DNA from: SURF-21 sp964529285
GTDB lineage: Bacteria > Actinomycetota > Geothermincolia > Geothermincolales > RBG-13-55-18
Assembly: GCA_964529285.1 (NCBI GenBank)
Contig: CAZGWK010000013.1
Coordinates: 1-64,000 of the forward strand
Reading direction: 5' to 3'
DNA length: 64,000 bases
Shown here: one piece after another, positions 34,408 through 42,586 of the stretch
Numbering within the stretch: the stretch's first letter is position 1
Layout: every line of letters starts with the position of its first letter
Made by a program: the position numbers and the translations under genes
The notes under the pieces: model-generated
The model's input: only the letters and a program-made list of their open reading frames with translations
Database searches by the model: none
What the model was told of the DNA's origin: nothing

Positions 34408-35415
34408 TTGAAATCGAGCGTTCACAAGCTGAAGGTCAAAGAGCTTAAAAAGGGGCGCCGTGCCAACCCCCTGTTTTTCCCCGTTACCTTTTCCATGTTC
34501 GGTTTGTTTAATGCGGCACGTATGATCACGAAGATCCTTGGGCGCATCTACGATGGTTACGGACCCACAGATACGAGTCCGGAGAGCCAGGAATATTTCA
34601 TCAACTATCTCGATTTTGTTGGCTGGAAACCTTTCCTGCAGGAGGTGAAGGATCTGGCTCCCATCAGCCCTTATTTCCTTGCAAACGAAGCCGTGGTCTT
34701 TGGCGCCTTACGAAGGATGATCAAGTCCCAATGCATGAAAGAAGCCAGGACAGAAGCGCAGTCGGATCTGTGGCAGGAAATGGAGGAGAATGCGAGAAAA
34801 CTGGGTGTGGATATGGTTGGTTATTCTCTATTGAACAGGGACTATATCTTCCAGGGTATGCATGTCTTCTACCCGAATCTTGTCGTGCTGGGCATGGAGA
34901 TGAGATGGCAGGGCATGTTGGATGCGCCGGGTATTGGAGCGGGCAAAGAGACCATGAGGACCTACCATAGACTGGGCGCAGCCACCAACAAGCTGGCCGA
35001 TTTTTTTATGGACCGCGGCTACCGCGCCCAGCCGATGCCACCTTATTCCGCCTACGTCCTCTGGCCGGCCATAGCAAAAGAAGCCGGCCTGGCGGAACGG
35101 GGCCTTCACGGGCTGATGATAACCCCCCGATTCGGCCCGTTACAACGCTGGTCTGCGGTAGCGGTCGAGGCCGCGCCTCTGCCCGAGACGGATGCCGTGC
35201 GGCTGGACTGGCTAGAGGGATTCTGCGCATCCTGCAGGCAATGCATCCAGGCGTGTCCTGCGCAGGCGATAATGAGCGAGCCGGTTCGCGGCCGGGGTGA
35301 GCTGGTAAGGTATATAGATAACGAGAGATGCTATCCTTATTTCGCCCGTTACAAGAGCTGCTCCATATGCATCAAAGTATGTACGGCAAAGCTTAGGAAG
35401 GAAGGGCGAATCTGA
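34408..35415 (+). CDS. Cytoplasmic reductive-dehalogenase/QueG-like corrinoid Fe-S protein
   Basis: I prefer TTG 34408 (335 residues) because GGGAGG lies at 34394-34399; ATG 34357 has no ribosome site. The C-terminal part fits the RdhA/QueG superfamily: AERGLHGLMITPRFGPLQRWSAV, then FCASCRQCIQACPAQAI and a second cysteine set CYPYFARYKSCSICIKVC, two 4Fe-4S clusters. These enzymes use cobalamin reduced by the clusters. There is no Tat signal or membrane-anchor partner, so this is not a respiratory dehalogenase. It follows the corrinoid protein and UroD-like gene and may reactivate cob(II)alamin or catalyse a reductive step. Confidence 0.75.
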   Translation: MKSSVHKLKVKELKKGRRANPLFFPVTFSMFGLFNAARMITKILGRIYDGYGPTDTSPESQEYFINYLDFVGWKPFLQEVKDLAPISPYFLANEAVVFGALRRMIKSQCMKEARTEAQSDLWQEMEENARKLGVDMVGYSLLNRDYIFQGMHVFYPNLVVLGMEMRWQGMLDAPGIGAGKETMRTYHRLGAATNKLADFFMDRGYRAQPMPPYSAYVLWPAIAKEAGLAERGLHGLMITPRFGPLQRWSAVAVEAAPLPETDAVRLDWLEGFCASCRQCIQACPAQAIMSEPVRGRGELVRYIDNERCYPYFARYKSCSICIKVCTAKLRKEGRI

Positions 35416-35614
35416 CCGGGTATAGAGGAATCGTGTACATGGGAAAAAGCGTATGCGCACGTGTTCTTAATGAAGTGAAGGCATCCGCTGGCATTCCTTC
35501 GCAAATGGCTCGCTCATCAGCCCCATGCTTCCCGCCGTCTCCTTACAAAAGGCGCTTGTGGCCCGTTATGAACTCGAGGAGCTGGTCTTCGGCACAAAGA
35601 AAGGCCTTTGCATC

Positions 35615-36364
35615 TCAAACAGGCGGAGTTATCTCGATGGGCTGGTTGATGCCGGTTATGTCTATGTCGATATATACGTCGACGCCTTCGTAGCCGGATC
35701 CCAGGGTCACTTTTCGGAAGACCATCTCGTATTTCAGCGGGTAATATGACGCCGCATCGATCCATATATCCACCTGGCCGCCCGTGCTCGCCTGCAGGCT
35801 GGATGGGGGGATATCGTCGAGAAGGCCGGAGAGGTTTTCGGGGCTCAATTCAAAGCGCAGGTGGACCGCCTGTACGCCCCGCAGATCCTCTACCCCGAGC
35901 TTCTGCGCCGAGATGGAAAGGGAGAGGTAATCGGAGATATGAGCCGTGTAGACGGTGGCGGTCTCCTCGTCCAGGGTGGCCTGCTGTTCCACCCAGCCGC
36001 CTCCGGCAAGGTCCTTTCCCCACTGTCTGTCGCCGACGCGCACGACCTCCTGGATAATCGTGCCCTCGCCGCTCTCCGGGTCGTAGTAGGTGTCGGTGAG
36101 GCTGATATCGTCACCGGCCGTATCGATTACCAGTTCCTCCGTCTTCACCCGGACCGCATCCGCGCCGGCGAAGGACATGGAAAGCACCATGTGATACGAA
36201 TCTATCGTCTCGCCCGCTTCCTGCGCCTTGGCGACGATGGATTCGACCTCGGAGGGTGGCGTCCCGTTCCCACCGCATCCCGCAAGAATCACTACGGTCA
36301 ACAGCGCAGGAAGGGCGAGAAGCAGAGGCCTTCTCGAGACAGCCGTTCTTCTGCGACTGTGCAT
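35615..36364 (-). CDS. Lipoprotein of LppX/LolA-like fold (tentative)
   Basis: The protein has 249 residues from ATG 36364, with TGGAGTG before it; GTG 36379 is possible. A signal peptide with RRR, a Leu-rich core and lipobox LAGC marks it as a lipoprotein. The mature part is beta-rich with repeated aromatic-acid motifs (SYHMVLSMSF, KTEELVIDT, VQAVHLRFELS) and resembles LppX/LprG-like or DUF-type lipid carriers of actinobacteria. It lies outside the membrane. It is convergent with the RdhA-like gene and shares strand with the K+ channel 33 bp upstream. Function is unproven. Confidence 0.7.
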   Translation of the reverse strand: MHSRRRTAVSRRPLLLALPALLTVVILAGCGGNGTPPSEVESIVAKAQEAGETIDSYHMVLSMSFAGADAVRVKTEELVIDTAGDDISLTDTYYDPESGEGTIIQEVVRVGDRQWGKDLAGGGWVEQQATLDEETATVYTAHISDYLSLSISAQKLGVEDLRGVQAVHLRFELSPENLSGLLDDIPPSSLQASTGGQVDIWIDAASYYPLKYEMVFRKVTLGSGYEGVDVYIDIDITGINQPIEITPPV

Positions 36365-36397
36365 CGACACTCCAGTCACTAGGATATATCCGTCCTC

Positions 36398-37477
36398 CTA
36401 ACCAATGGCGCCGGGAGGTTTTTCAGCGGCGAAGATCAGGATCCTGTCCCCCTCCTGAATACGGTATTTACTATCGTTGGGCCTGACCCCGTCCCGCCAT
36501 GTTATCGCCACCATCTGGGCTCCATATCTCTCCTGCAGTTCCTTGTTCACCTCTGACCTTGTTTTTCCAACCATCTCCTTGTCGGCGGGGATATAGTAGG
36601 AACTCACTCCCGCCTCCCTGGTCACCAGGTCGCTGACCGTGCTGATCAGGCCGTAATGCAGGGCAGAGCGGGCCATGAGGTTGCCCAGGAACGAGGTCAC
36701 GTCGAGTATCTCCCGCACACCCGCCAGCTTCAGGTGGTGTATGTTCTCGGGCCTCAGGGCCTCCGCCGTTATCTCGATGTCGGGGTTCAACTGCTTTATG
36801 TTCAGGGCGGAGAGCACCGTCCTCGCGTCGATGTCTCCCTCGGATACGCCCCTGCTCTCGTCCGCGAGGAGTATGGCCGATTTCGCCTCGGGGATGTTCA
36901 CTCTTCCCAACGCCTCCACGCTCGTGGGGTCTCCTCGGAAGAAGAAGGTGAAATCGTCGTCTATGGGGCTTCCCTCCAGGTCGCACAGGAGAACCACCTG
37001 GACGCGTTGGTGCTGCAGCTCTTCACGCAACCTGTCCAGGACATATTCCCCCAGCAGGTTCCAGCCGCACACGACTACGTGGCCCTTGCTCTTCAGTTTT
37101 TCCTGCAAACCGCTGTACCTCCTTCTCGCCTTATCCGCTCTCCTGGTAGCCAGCAGGGTAATAAAGGCGCTCAGGGTGCCGACGCCGAACACCAGGACCA
37201 GGATAACAGCTATTCTGCCGCCGGTCGTGATAGGAGTAATATCCCCGTATCCAACCGTGGCGATGGTTATTATGATCATGTAGAAAGCGTCGAAGTAGTT
37301 GTGGATGTTGGGGTTCTTACCCCTCTCGAGCAGGAAGACCACCAGGGCGCCGAGGAGTATGATTATGCTCACGTTGAGCAGCAGTATATATCCGGCGCGC
37401 TTCCTGTAGAAGCCCTGGCGCAGGTTTTCCCTCTTGTAACGGACCCAGGAAATCAGATTTCCCTCCGACATGGTCAT
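36398..37477 (-). CDS. Potassium channel with RCK (TrkA) regulatory domains
   Basis: The protein has 359 residues. Two membrane helices flank a pore helix and selectivity filter TIATVGYGD (residues about 70-78). A cytoplasmic RCK N domain begins at about residue 130 (HVVVCGWNLLGEYVLDRL), then a TrkA-C region near the end (YRIQEGDRILIFAAE). The nucleotide-binding glycines are partly changed (CGWNLLGE instead of CGxGxxG), so NAD(H) binding is doubtful. It is a 2-TM tetrameric channel like MthK, gated by an intracellular ligand. The start could be ATG 37471. Confidence 0.92.
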   Translation of the reverse strand: MTMSEGNLISWVRYKRENLRQGFYRKRAGYILLLNVSIIILLGALVVFLLERGKNPNIHNYFDAFYMIIITIATVGYGDITPITTGGRIAVILVLVFGVGTLSAFITLLATRRADKARRRYSGLQEKLKSKGHVVVCGWNLLGEYVLDRLREELQHQRVQVVLLCDLEGSPIDDDFTFFFRGDPTSVEALGRVNIPEAKSAILLADESRGVSEGDIDARTVLSALNIKQLNPDIEITAEALRPENIHHLKLAGVREILDVTSFLGNLMARSALHYGLISTVSDLVTREAGVSSYYIPADKEMVGKTRSEVNKELQERYGAQMVAITWRDGVRPNDSKYRIQEGDRILIFAAEKPPGAIG

Positions 37478-37550
37478 CCCATCCCGCGGTATATTCGCTC
37501 CGCCGCACTATCTGGCTAAATGCTACCAGATAACCCCTTGCAGGTCAGCT

Positions 37551-37673
37551 TCCTCGGGGTCAGGTGTCGCATATCGAGTTTCTCGTATAATATTGGAACA
37601 TGCTTACGCGATCACGCTTGCATCATGCCTGTTGATGTTAGGTTAAGCGATGTGCGAGACCTGACCCCGAGGA
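37551..37673. repeat. Inverted-repeat element 2 (GGGGTCAGGT family)
   Basis: Arms 37551-37571 and 37653-37673 are inverted copies with 20 of 21 positions matching. Both ends read CGGGGTCAGG as at element 1, so these two are related copies. The centre is AT-rich and non-coding. It sits in the gap between the divergent K+ channel and ATC-hydrolase-like genes, 20 bp before the latter's start. Confidence 0.75.
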
Positions 37674-37692
37674 CACGGGAGGGAGGCGGAAA

Positions 37693-38373
37693 ATGCCCCA
37701 CTACGATCACCGCGAGGAGGAGGCCTGGAAGGACTTCGCATTCAACTTTCCCTACGAGAAAGGCCTGCGTAGGCTGCGGGAGGAGGTCCTGGACAAGACC
37801 GACTTCGATCCCGGCGTGTTGTGGATATGGGGGACGATGCAGGCCATGGCGGTCATCCGCGTCCTCAAGGCCTGCGAGCGCGAGTTCGGGGAGGAGGGGC
37901 AGAGAGTGGTCACCGCTGCCCTGCGCGAGGTGGGCCTGGATATAGGCCGCCAGATGATGGAGGGCCTGCAGAGACCGGAGGGCATGAGTGATGCGGAGAT
38001 GGCCAGCTTCTTCGCCACCGCGATAAACTGCATCGCCTACGCCTCCCTGGAGGATCCCAGCATCGATTCCGAAGAAGAGGTGAGCTTCCATATCCTGTGG
38101 TGCCCCCACCAGGACTACTACGCCCCTTTCGACTGCCGCGTGCAGCGCTATTTCGTGCAGGGGATGCTGGAGGCGGTGAAGGAGAAGGGGATGCTGGAAG
38201 GTTGGCAGGTTCGCTTCACCCAGACCATCCCCGCCGGCGCGGAGACATGCCGCTTCGTGTTGTGGCGCGCCCCCGACGAAGAAAAGTCGCAGTGGGAGAA
38301 ATACAGCGAGCAGCTGGAGGCCAAGGCCCTGGAGATCGCCGCGCAGGAAAAGGGGTCAAATCTTTACTCTTGA
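37693..38373 (+). CDS. Protein of the ATC-hydrolase-like family (PF14196, tentative)
   Basis: The protein has 226 residues, ATG 37693 behind GGGAGGCGG. The second half has cysteine-aromatic features of L-2-amino-thiazoline-4-carboxylate hydrolase-like proteins: HILWCPHQDYY, CRVQRYFVQGML and AGAETCRFVLWR. The first half is helical. The C-terminal KGSNLYS lies in the arm of repeat element 3 and is probably an acquired tail. Sequence alone does not show activity, and many members of this family are uncharacterised. Confidence 0.6.
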   Translation: MPHYDHREEEAWKDFAFNFPYEKGLRRLREEVLDKTDFDPGVLWIWGTMQAMAVIRVLKACEREFGEEGQRVVTAALREVGLDIGRQMMEGLQRPEGMSDAEMASFFATAINCIAYASLEDPSIDSEEEVSFHILWCPHQDYYAPFDCRVQRYFVQGMLEAVKEKGMLEGWQVRFTQTIPAGAETCRFVLWRAPDEEKSQWEKYSEQLEAKALEIAAQEKGSNLYS

Positions 38374-38419
38374 ATTTACATCCAATATATGGGAATTAAT
38401 TAAAATATAGAGATGTGAC
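38352..38419. repeat. Repeat element 3 (GGGGTCAAATCTTTA type)
   Basis: A 68-bp copy with imperfect inverted ends (GGGGTCAAATCTTTA near the left, and ATAGAGATGTGAC at the right). It aligns along its whole length with element 5 at 44.36 kb, including a central CCAATATATGGG / CCATATTATGGG. The left end overlaps the last codons and stop of the ATC-hydrolase-like gene. Confidence 0.75.
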
Positions 38420-38548
38420 ATCGTGCCGGTTACACGAGGTTGGCTACACGGGATAATATTAGTGTGCGGGTGTCACGGTCCTTATATAACGTGTAATGAA
38501 ATCCGGAAGAGCACTGGGAGACGTTATCTTCGCAGGGGGTGAGGTGCC

Positions 38549-39136
38549 ATGAGTAGGAAAGAGGAGCTGGTATCCGAGATACTCGAGATCGAATGGGAGA
38601 TGTTCACCGCCGTGCAGGCCAAGGGGAGGAGTGCATCCTGCCAGGAAGACCCGGATTCCTTCCGCGTCATCCGCACCGCCAATTTCCTCACCTGGTCCGA
38701 GACCACACTGGCCAGCTATCTTAACGACCTGAAGATGGCCAGGGCCAAGGGCAGGAACTTCATGACCGAGAAATACGCGCGCATGGAGGGCCTTATCCCG
38801 CCGCTGAACCCCGAAGCCGGATCCCTGATCGACCGCATCGTGCGCAAAGAATGCCTGTGGGCCGAGGAGCATCTCAAGGGCACCCCGGGTGCAAGGCTGG
38901 CACGGCCCATATACTCACGTGACGACACGCCGGAGATCACTTCCTCGGAGACTTACTCCCGCGCCGAGCTGGACACGTATTCCACCAACACCCTCGACTT
39001 CTACTATGCGGACATCCTCGGTATGTCCGCGCGGGGCGAGAACCGCATAGCCCTGGCGGTAGGTTACATGGAGGCGATGTCCTCCGACAGGGATCTTGAC
39101 TGGAGGCAGCTGCTTTCTTCCCAGGAGAACGGCTGA
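38549..39136 (+). CDS. DUF4125-family protein
   Basis: The protein has 195 residues, ATG 38549 behind GGGGGTGAGG. It matches the DUF4125 pattern: EIEWEMFTAVQAKG, SASCQEDPDSFRVIR, TWSETTLASYLNDL and GRNFMTEKYARMEG. The family is mostly helical and found in anaerobic bacteria. Function is unknown. It stands in its own unit between two repeat elements and the MFS transporter gene, with no clear partner. Confidence 0.8.
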   Translation: MSRKEELVSEILEIEWEMFTAVQAKGRSASCQEDPDSFRVIRTANFLTWSETTLASYLNDLKMARAKGRNFMTEKYARMEGLIPPLNPEAGSLIDRIVRKECLWAEEHLKGTPGARLARPIYSRDDTPEITSSETYSRAELDTYSTNTLDFYYADILGMSARGENRIALAVGYMEAMSSDRDLDWRQLLSSQENG

Positions 39137-39304
39137 GCGGGCAGGCTGAAGAACTCAACATTTTCGCCTCCAGTAATGCAAGCTGTCATTGAGGACCGAT
39201 GTGGATTATGCTTGTGTGGTAAAGACAACAACGGGGTTGCTCAGACGTAGGAGGCGGGCTCGCGTACAGCGATGGGTGTCCTTTTAGCGTGAAGGGAGAT
39301 CGTC

Positions 39305-40546
39305 ATGGAGGGGGATGAGAAGACCGGTACCTATCGCTACAGGTGGGTGGTGCTGGTGGCGTTCATGTTCGTAGCCGCCCTCACGCAGCTGATGTGGTTG
39401 AACTATGCCCCCATACTCTCACGCACCCAGGAGTTGATGGGCTTTTCATCCGAGCTGCCCATAGTGATATTGATGCTCATGTTTCCCCTGGTTTACATAC
39501 CCGTATCCATCCCGGCCGGTTTTATCATCGATCGCAAGGGCTTCCGCTACGCGGTCATGATCGGCGCATTTCTCACCGCGGCCTTCTCTTTCCCTCGCCT
39601 CTTCGTGGACAACTATACCCTGGTGCTTATCGGGATGATCGGTATCTCCGTCGGTCAGCCCTTCGTGCTCAACAGCATCACCAAGATGGTCAGTACCTGG
39701 TTTTCCACCGAGGAATCGGCGCTCGCCAGTGGTCTGGCAACCCTCTCCCTCTTTCTGGGCATGATCGTCGCCCAGGCTGCCACCCAGCCGATGCTCGAGG
39801 CTTTCGGCGACGACCTCGGCGCCTTGCGCTTGGTGGTGCTCGTCTACAGCCTTCTGGCCCTGGGCGGGTTCGTACTTTTCGCGCTGTTAGGCAAAGCACG
39901 GCCGCCCAAGCCGCCTCTGCGGACGGAGAAGGAGGTACTTGGCGAGGACGTGGCCATAAACATGCAGAGCCTGCGCTCCCTCTTCAAGCTGCGAAATTTC
40001 CGCATACTGTGCTTGATAATATTCGTAGGCAACGGGTCATTTGTCGGCCTCATGCAATTGATCGAGGATGTCCTCGGGCCTAAGGGCATCACATCCGAGA
40101 CGGCGGGATATATAGGCGCGGTGATGGTGCTTGCGGGGGTAGTGGGGTGCATTGTCATCCCAGCTGTCTCCGATAAACTCATGTGGCGCAAGCCTTTCCT
40201 GCTCCTGGCGGCGTTTATGGCGGTGCCCACCCTGTACCTGCTGGGAGCCCTGGATAGCACCCTCCTCATCTTCATCGTAGGGGGTTTCCTCGGTTTCTTC
40301 CTGCTCAGCGCCCTGCCCGTCCTGCTGGCTTTCGCCGAGGAGAATACCGGGGCCCAGCTGACCGGCACGGCCACGAGCATGTTGTTCCTGCTGGGAAACG
40401 CTGGAGGCGTGGTCCTGACCCTGGCCATGGAGGGCATCAAGGCAGCGACGGGCGGTGAGAATTTCTTCTGGGCTTTGGTCTTCCTGGCGACGCTTTTCGT
40501 GGCGGCCTTCTTCGTCGCCCTGCGCATCGAAGAGGAACGACCCTAG
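39305..40546 (+). CDS. MFS transporter
   Basis: The protein has 413 residues and about twelve membrane helices. ATG 39305 follows GAAGGGAGA. The cytoplasmic loop motif FIIDRKGFRYAVMIG fits MFS motif A, and a central cytoplasmic linker (about 195-225) separates the halves. It resembles the feline-leukaemia-virus-receptor/heme-exporter-like or organic-anion groups of MFS only loosely, so the substrate is open. The stop codon touches repeat element 4. Confidence 0.88.
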   Translation: MEGDEKTGTYRYRWVVLVAFMFVAALTQLMWLNYAPILSRTQELMGFSSELPIVILMLMFPLVYIPVSIPAGFIIDRKGFRYAVMIGAFLTAAFSFPRLFVDNYTLVLIGMIGISVGQPFVLNSITKMVSTWFSTEESALASGLATLSLFLGMIVAQAATQPMLEAFGDDLGALRLVVLVYSLLALGGFVLFALLGKARPPKPPLRTEKEVLGEDVAINMQSLRSLFKLRNFRILCLIIFVGNGSFVGLMQLIEDVLGPKGITSETAGYIGAVMVLAGVVGCIVIPAVSDKLMWRKPFLLLAAFMAVPTLYLLGALDSTLLIFIVGGFLGFFLLSALPVLLAFAEENTGAQLTGTATSMLFLLGNAGGVVLTLAMEGIKAATGGENFFWALVFLATLFVAAFFVALRIEEERP

Positions 40547-40647
40547 GGGGTCAGCCCCGGACATGGGACAATGTCAGCGAACTCAGCGAGCGCAATCGAT
40601 TTAAATCCAAGGTTAGCTAAGAATGTCCCATGTCCGGGGCTGACCCC
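40547..40647. repeat. Inverted-repeat element 4 (24-bp perfect arms)
   Basis: Arms 40547-40570 and 40624-40647 are perfect 24-bp inverted copies starting GGGGTCAGCCCC. The left arm begins directly after the MFS stop codon. The right arm contains an ATG that lengthens the next reading frame, though the real gene starts at 40681. It shares the GGGGTCAG ends with elements 1 and 2 but then diverges. Confidence 0.85.
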
Positions 40648-40680
40648 ACAATCGGGACATTAGACGAGAAGGCGGGGCGC

Positions 40681-42477
40681 ATGAGCTCTTTTCTCAAGAA
40701 ACTGGCAAAAGGGATATTCATCTTCGTCCTGGTCTGCTTTGCATTGCTGGGAGGATTGCTGTCTTTTTTGCACTCGCCCTTTTTCAAGTACCCCGCCGAC
40801 GGCGAATACCCCCCGCCGCGCATCAACGAGCTCATCTGGCCCACCATAGGGTATCCAGCCATGGTCGAGCCGGGAGGAATCATGGTGATAGAGGTGGACC
40901 TCTGGGCGGGAGAGGCGTCGAAGGCGGTCGAGGCCTCGGGATGGATAGCCAGTTTGACCCCGTCCCGGAAAGAGCTCGCGGGCTTGACCTACGAACTCGA
41001 AGCTGCGGGCGTGCGCACGGGCGCCTCGGAGAGGTGGCCTTACCGTAGCGCTCATGGGCGCAGCGAGGAGGTCTGGCACGTCACCTTCACCCTACCGGAA
41101 GATATAGCCCCCGAGCTATACGACCTCAGAGTGGAGGCCAGCGCCGGTGGCGCACTTATAGCGGACAGCCAGCCCCACGCCGTGGCGGTCGCGGGCGACG
41201 ACGACGAATTCACCTTCGTCACCCTCTCGGATATTCACGTTCACGAACGGGATAATTCTACCTTCTTCTCAACCCAGACGGACAAGGGTATCTCGGAGGA
41301 CGGCGACCCCGTTTTCTTCTCGGAGGCCATCCGCCAGGTCAACCTCATCCGGCCCGACTTCGTGCTCATGCTGGGGGATTTCGTGCGCGGGCAGCGCCGC
41401 CCCGGAGAACTGCTGAGGGAGTACGGAAAGTTCTACGAGACTCTGCTGGAACTGGAGATACCCGCTTTCCTGCTGCCCGGGAACCACGACCAGTACGTAA
41501 ACGAGATCGACGGAGCGAGGTGGTACGAGAACAATATAGGGCCCCTCTATTACTCGTTCGATATCGCAGGGAGCCATTTCTCGTGTCTCAATACCTACGA
41601 ATGGCCCGAGGACGACCGCCTGGTGATGAACAAGCTCTTCTACATGGAGCCGCGCAAGTGGCAGGGACAGGTCCTGGGCGCGGAGGACGAAAGTGACCCT
41701 TCCACCTACTCCAGCCAACTGGCGTGGCTGGATGAAGACCTCGCGGCCAGCCGTACTGCGCCCCTTAAGGTGGTGGCGCTGCACCACGATCCCTATACGC
41801 CGGACGGTAAAGGTTATTCCTACGCCAATATCATCTACGGACTCGTATACGTGTCCGCGGGAGGCGGGCAGGGGAAGCAGGCGTTGCTGCATACGGTATC
41901 GCGCCACGGCGTGCACGCCGTCTTCGGCGGTCACCGCCATAGCGACGAGATAGCGTGGGTGCCGTGTGCGGATGGTGGTGATACCATGTACTCCTGCCAG
42001 ACCTGCGTCTATTTCGACGAAGGCGGGGACAGCGACCATTACCCCGGCTACCGCCTGGTCGAGGTGGAGGAGGGGGAGATAACCTCCTATGCCTACCTGG
42101 ACGGCGTATCCTCCTACCCCTTCTACGACGGCTCGCTCCCCGGCGGCACTACCGATCTGGACGGGCTGGAGGTCCCTTCACTGGACGTGGAGGTAGTGCA
42201 GACCCGGACCGCGGGGGAGGAGGAACCGTATATCCGGCTCGTGGTGGAGAACTACCTGGCCGCCGCCATGGAGCTGGAGGGCATCGTGGTGGAGGTGCCT
42301 GCACCGCCCGCCGAGGGCTATGCCGTCACGGGAGGAGAACTCTATCGCATGGTCGAGATGCCCGGACGGCCGGACAGGGTCCTTCTCTACCTCAGGACGG
42401 ATATCGACGCCGGATCGCCCGGCGAGGCGGCCGGATCGCCCGGCGACCCCGCCGTGAAGTACGTAATCATAAGGTAA
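40681..42477 (+). CDS. Exported calcineurin-like metallophosphoesterase
   Basis: The protein has 598 residues from ATG 40681 (MSSFLKKLAKGIF), where a basic N-terminus enters a signal or anchor helix (FIFVLVCFALLGGL). The 17 codons before it, up to ATG 40630, come from a repeat element. Metal-site motifs are TLSDIHVH, VLMLGDFV, LPGNHDQY, VALHHDP and FGGHRHSDE. These bind two metal ions for phosphoester hydrolysis outside the membrane. A beta domain precedes the catalytic core and another follows it. The substrate may be a nucleotide or phosphate-bearing envelope molecule; not determined. Confidence 0.9.
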   Translation: MSSFLKKLAKGIFIFVLVCFALLGGLLSFLHSPFFKYPADGEYPPPRINELIWPTIGYPAMVEPGGIMVIEVDLWAGEASKAVEASGWIASLTPSRKELAGLTYELEAAGVRTGASERWPYRSAHGRSEEVWHVTFTLPEDIAPELYDLRVEASAGGALIADSQPHAVAVAGDDDEFTFVTLSDIHVHERDNSTFFSTQTDKGISEDGDPVFFSEAIRQVNLIRPDFVLMLGDFVRGQRRPGELLREYGKFYETLLELEIPAFLLPGNHDQYVNEIDGARWYENNIGPLYYSFDIAGSHFSCLNTYEWPEDDRLVMNKLFYMEPRKWQGQVLGAEDESDPSTYSSQLAWLDEDLAASRTAPLKVVALHHDPYTPDGKGYSYANIIYGLVYVSAGGGQGKQALLHTVSRHGVHAVFGGHRHSDEIAWVPCADGGDTMYSCQTCVYFDEGGDSDHYPGYRLVEVEEGEITSYAYLDGVSSYPFYDGSLPGGTTDLDGLEVPSLDVEVVQTRTAGEEEPYIRLVVENYLAAAMELEGIVVEVPAPPAEGYAVTGGELYRMVEMPGRPDRVLLYLRTDIDAGSPGEAAGSPGDPAVKYVIIR

Positions 42478-42586
42478 ACTGTTCACGCGGTGTCAGGGTG
42501 ACCTATCCCGTACGATATGATTGAATGTATTCGAGTTCGCGGGAGTTTTTTGAAGTACGGGTTTTGCGCGGCTGCGAGAGGGGGAG

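Noticed and set aside
34408..35415. Respiratory reductive dehalogenase
   Set aside because: No Tat signal peptide, no RdhB anchor gene, and the chain is shorter than respiratory RdhA. Called only RdhA/QueG-like.
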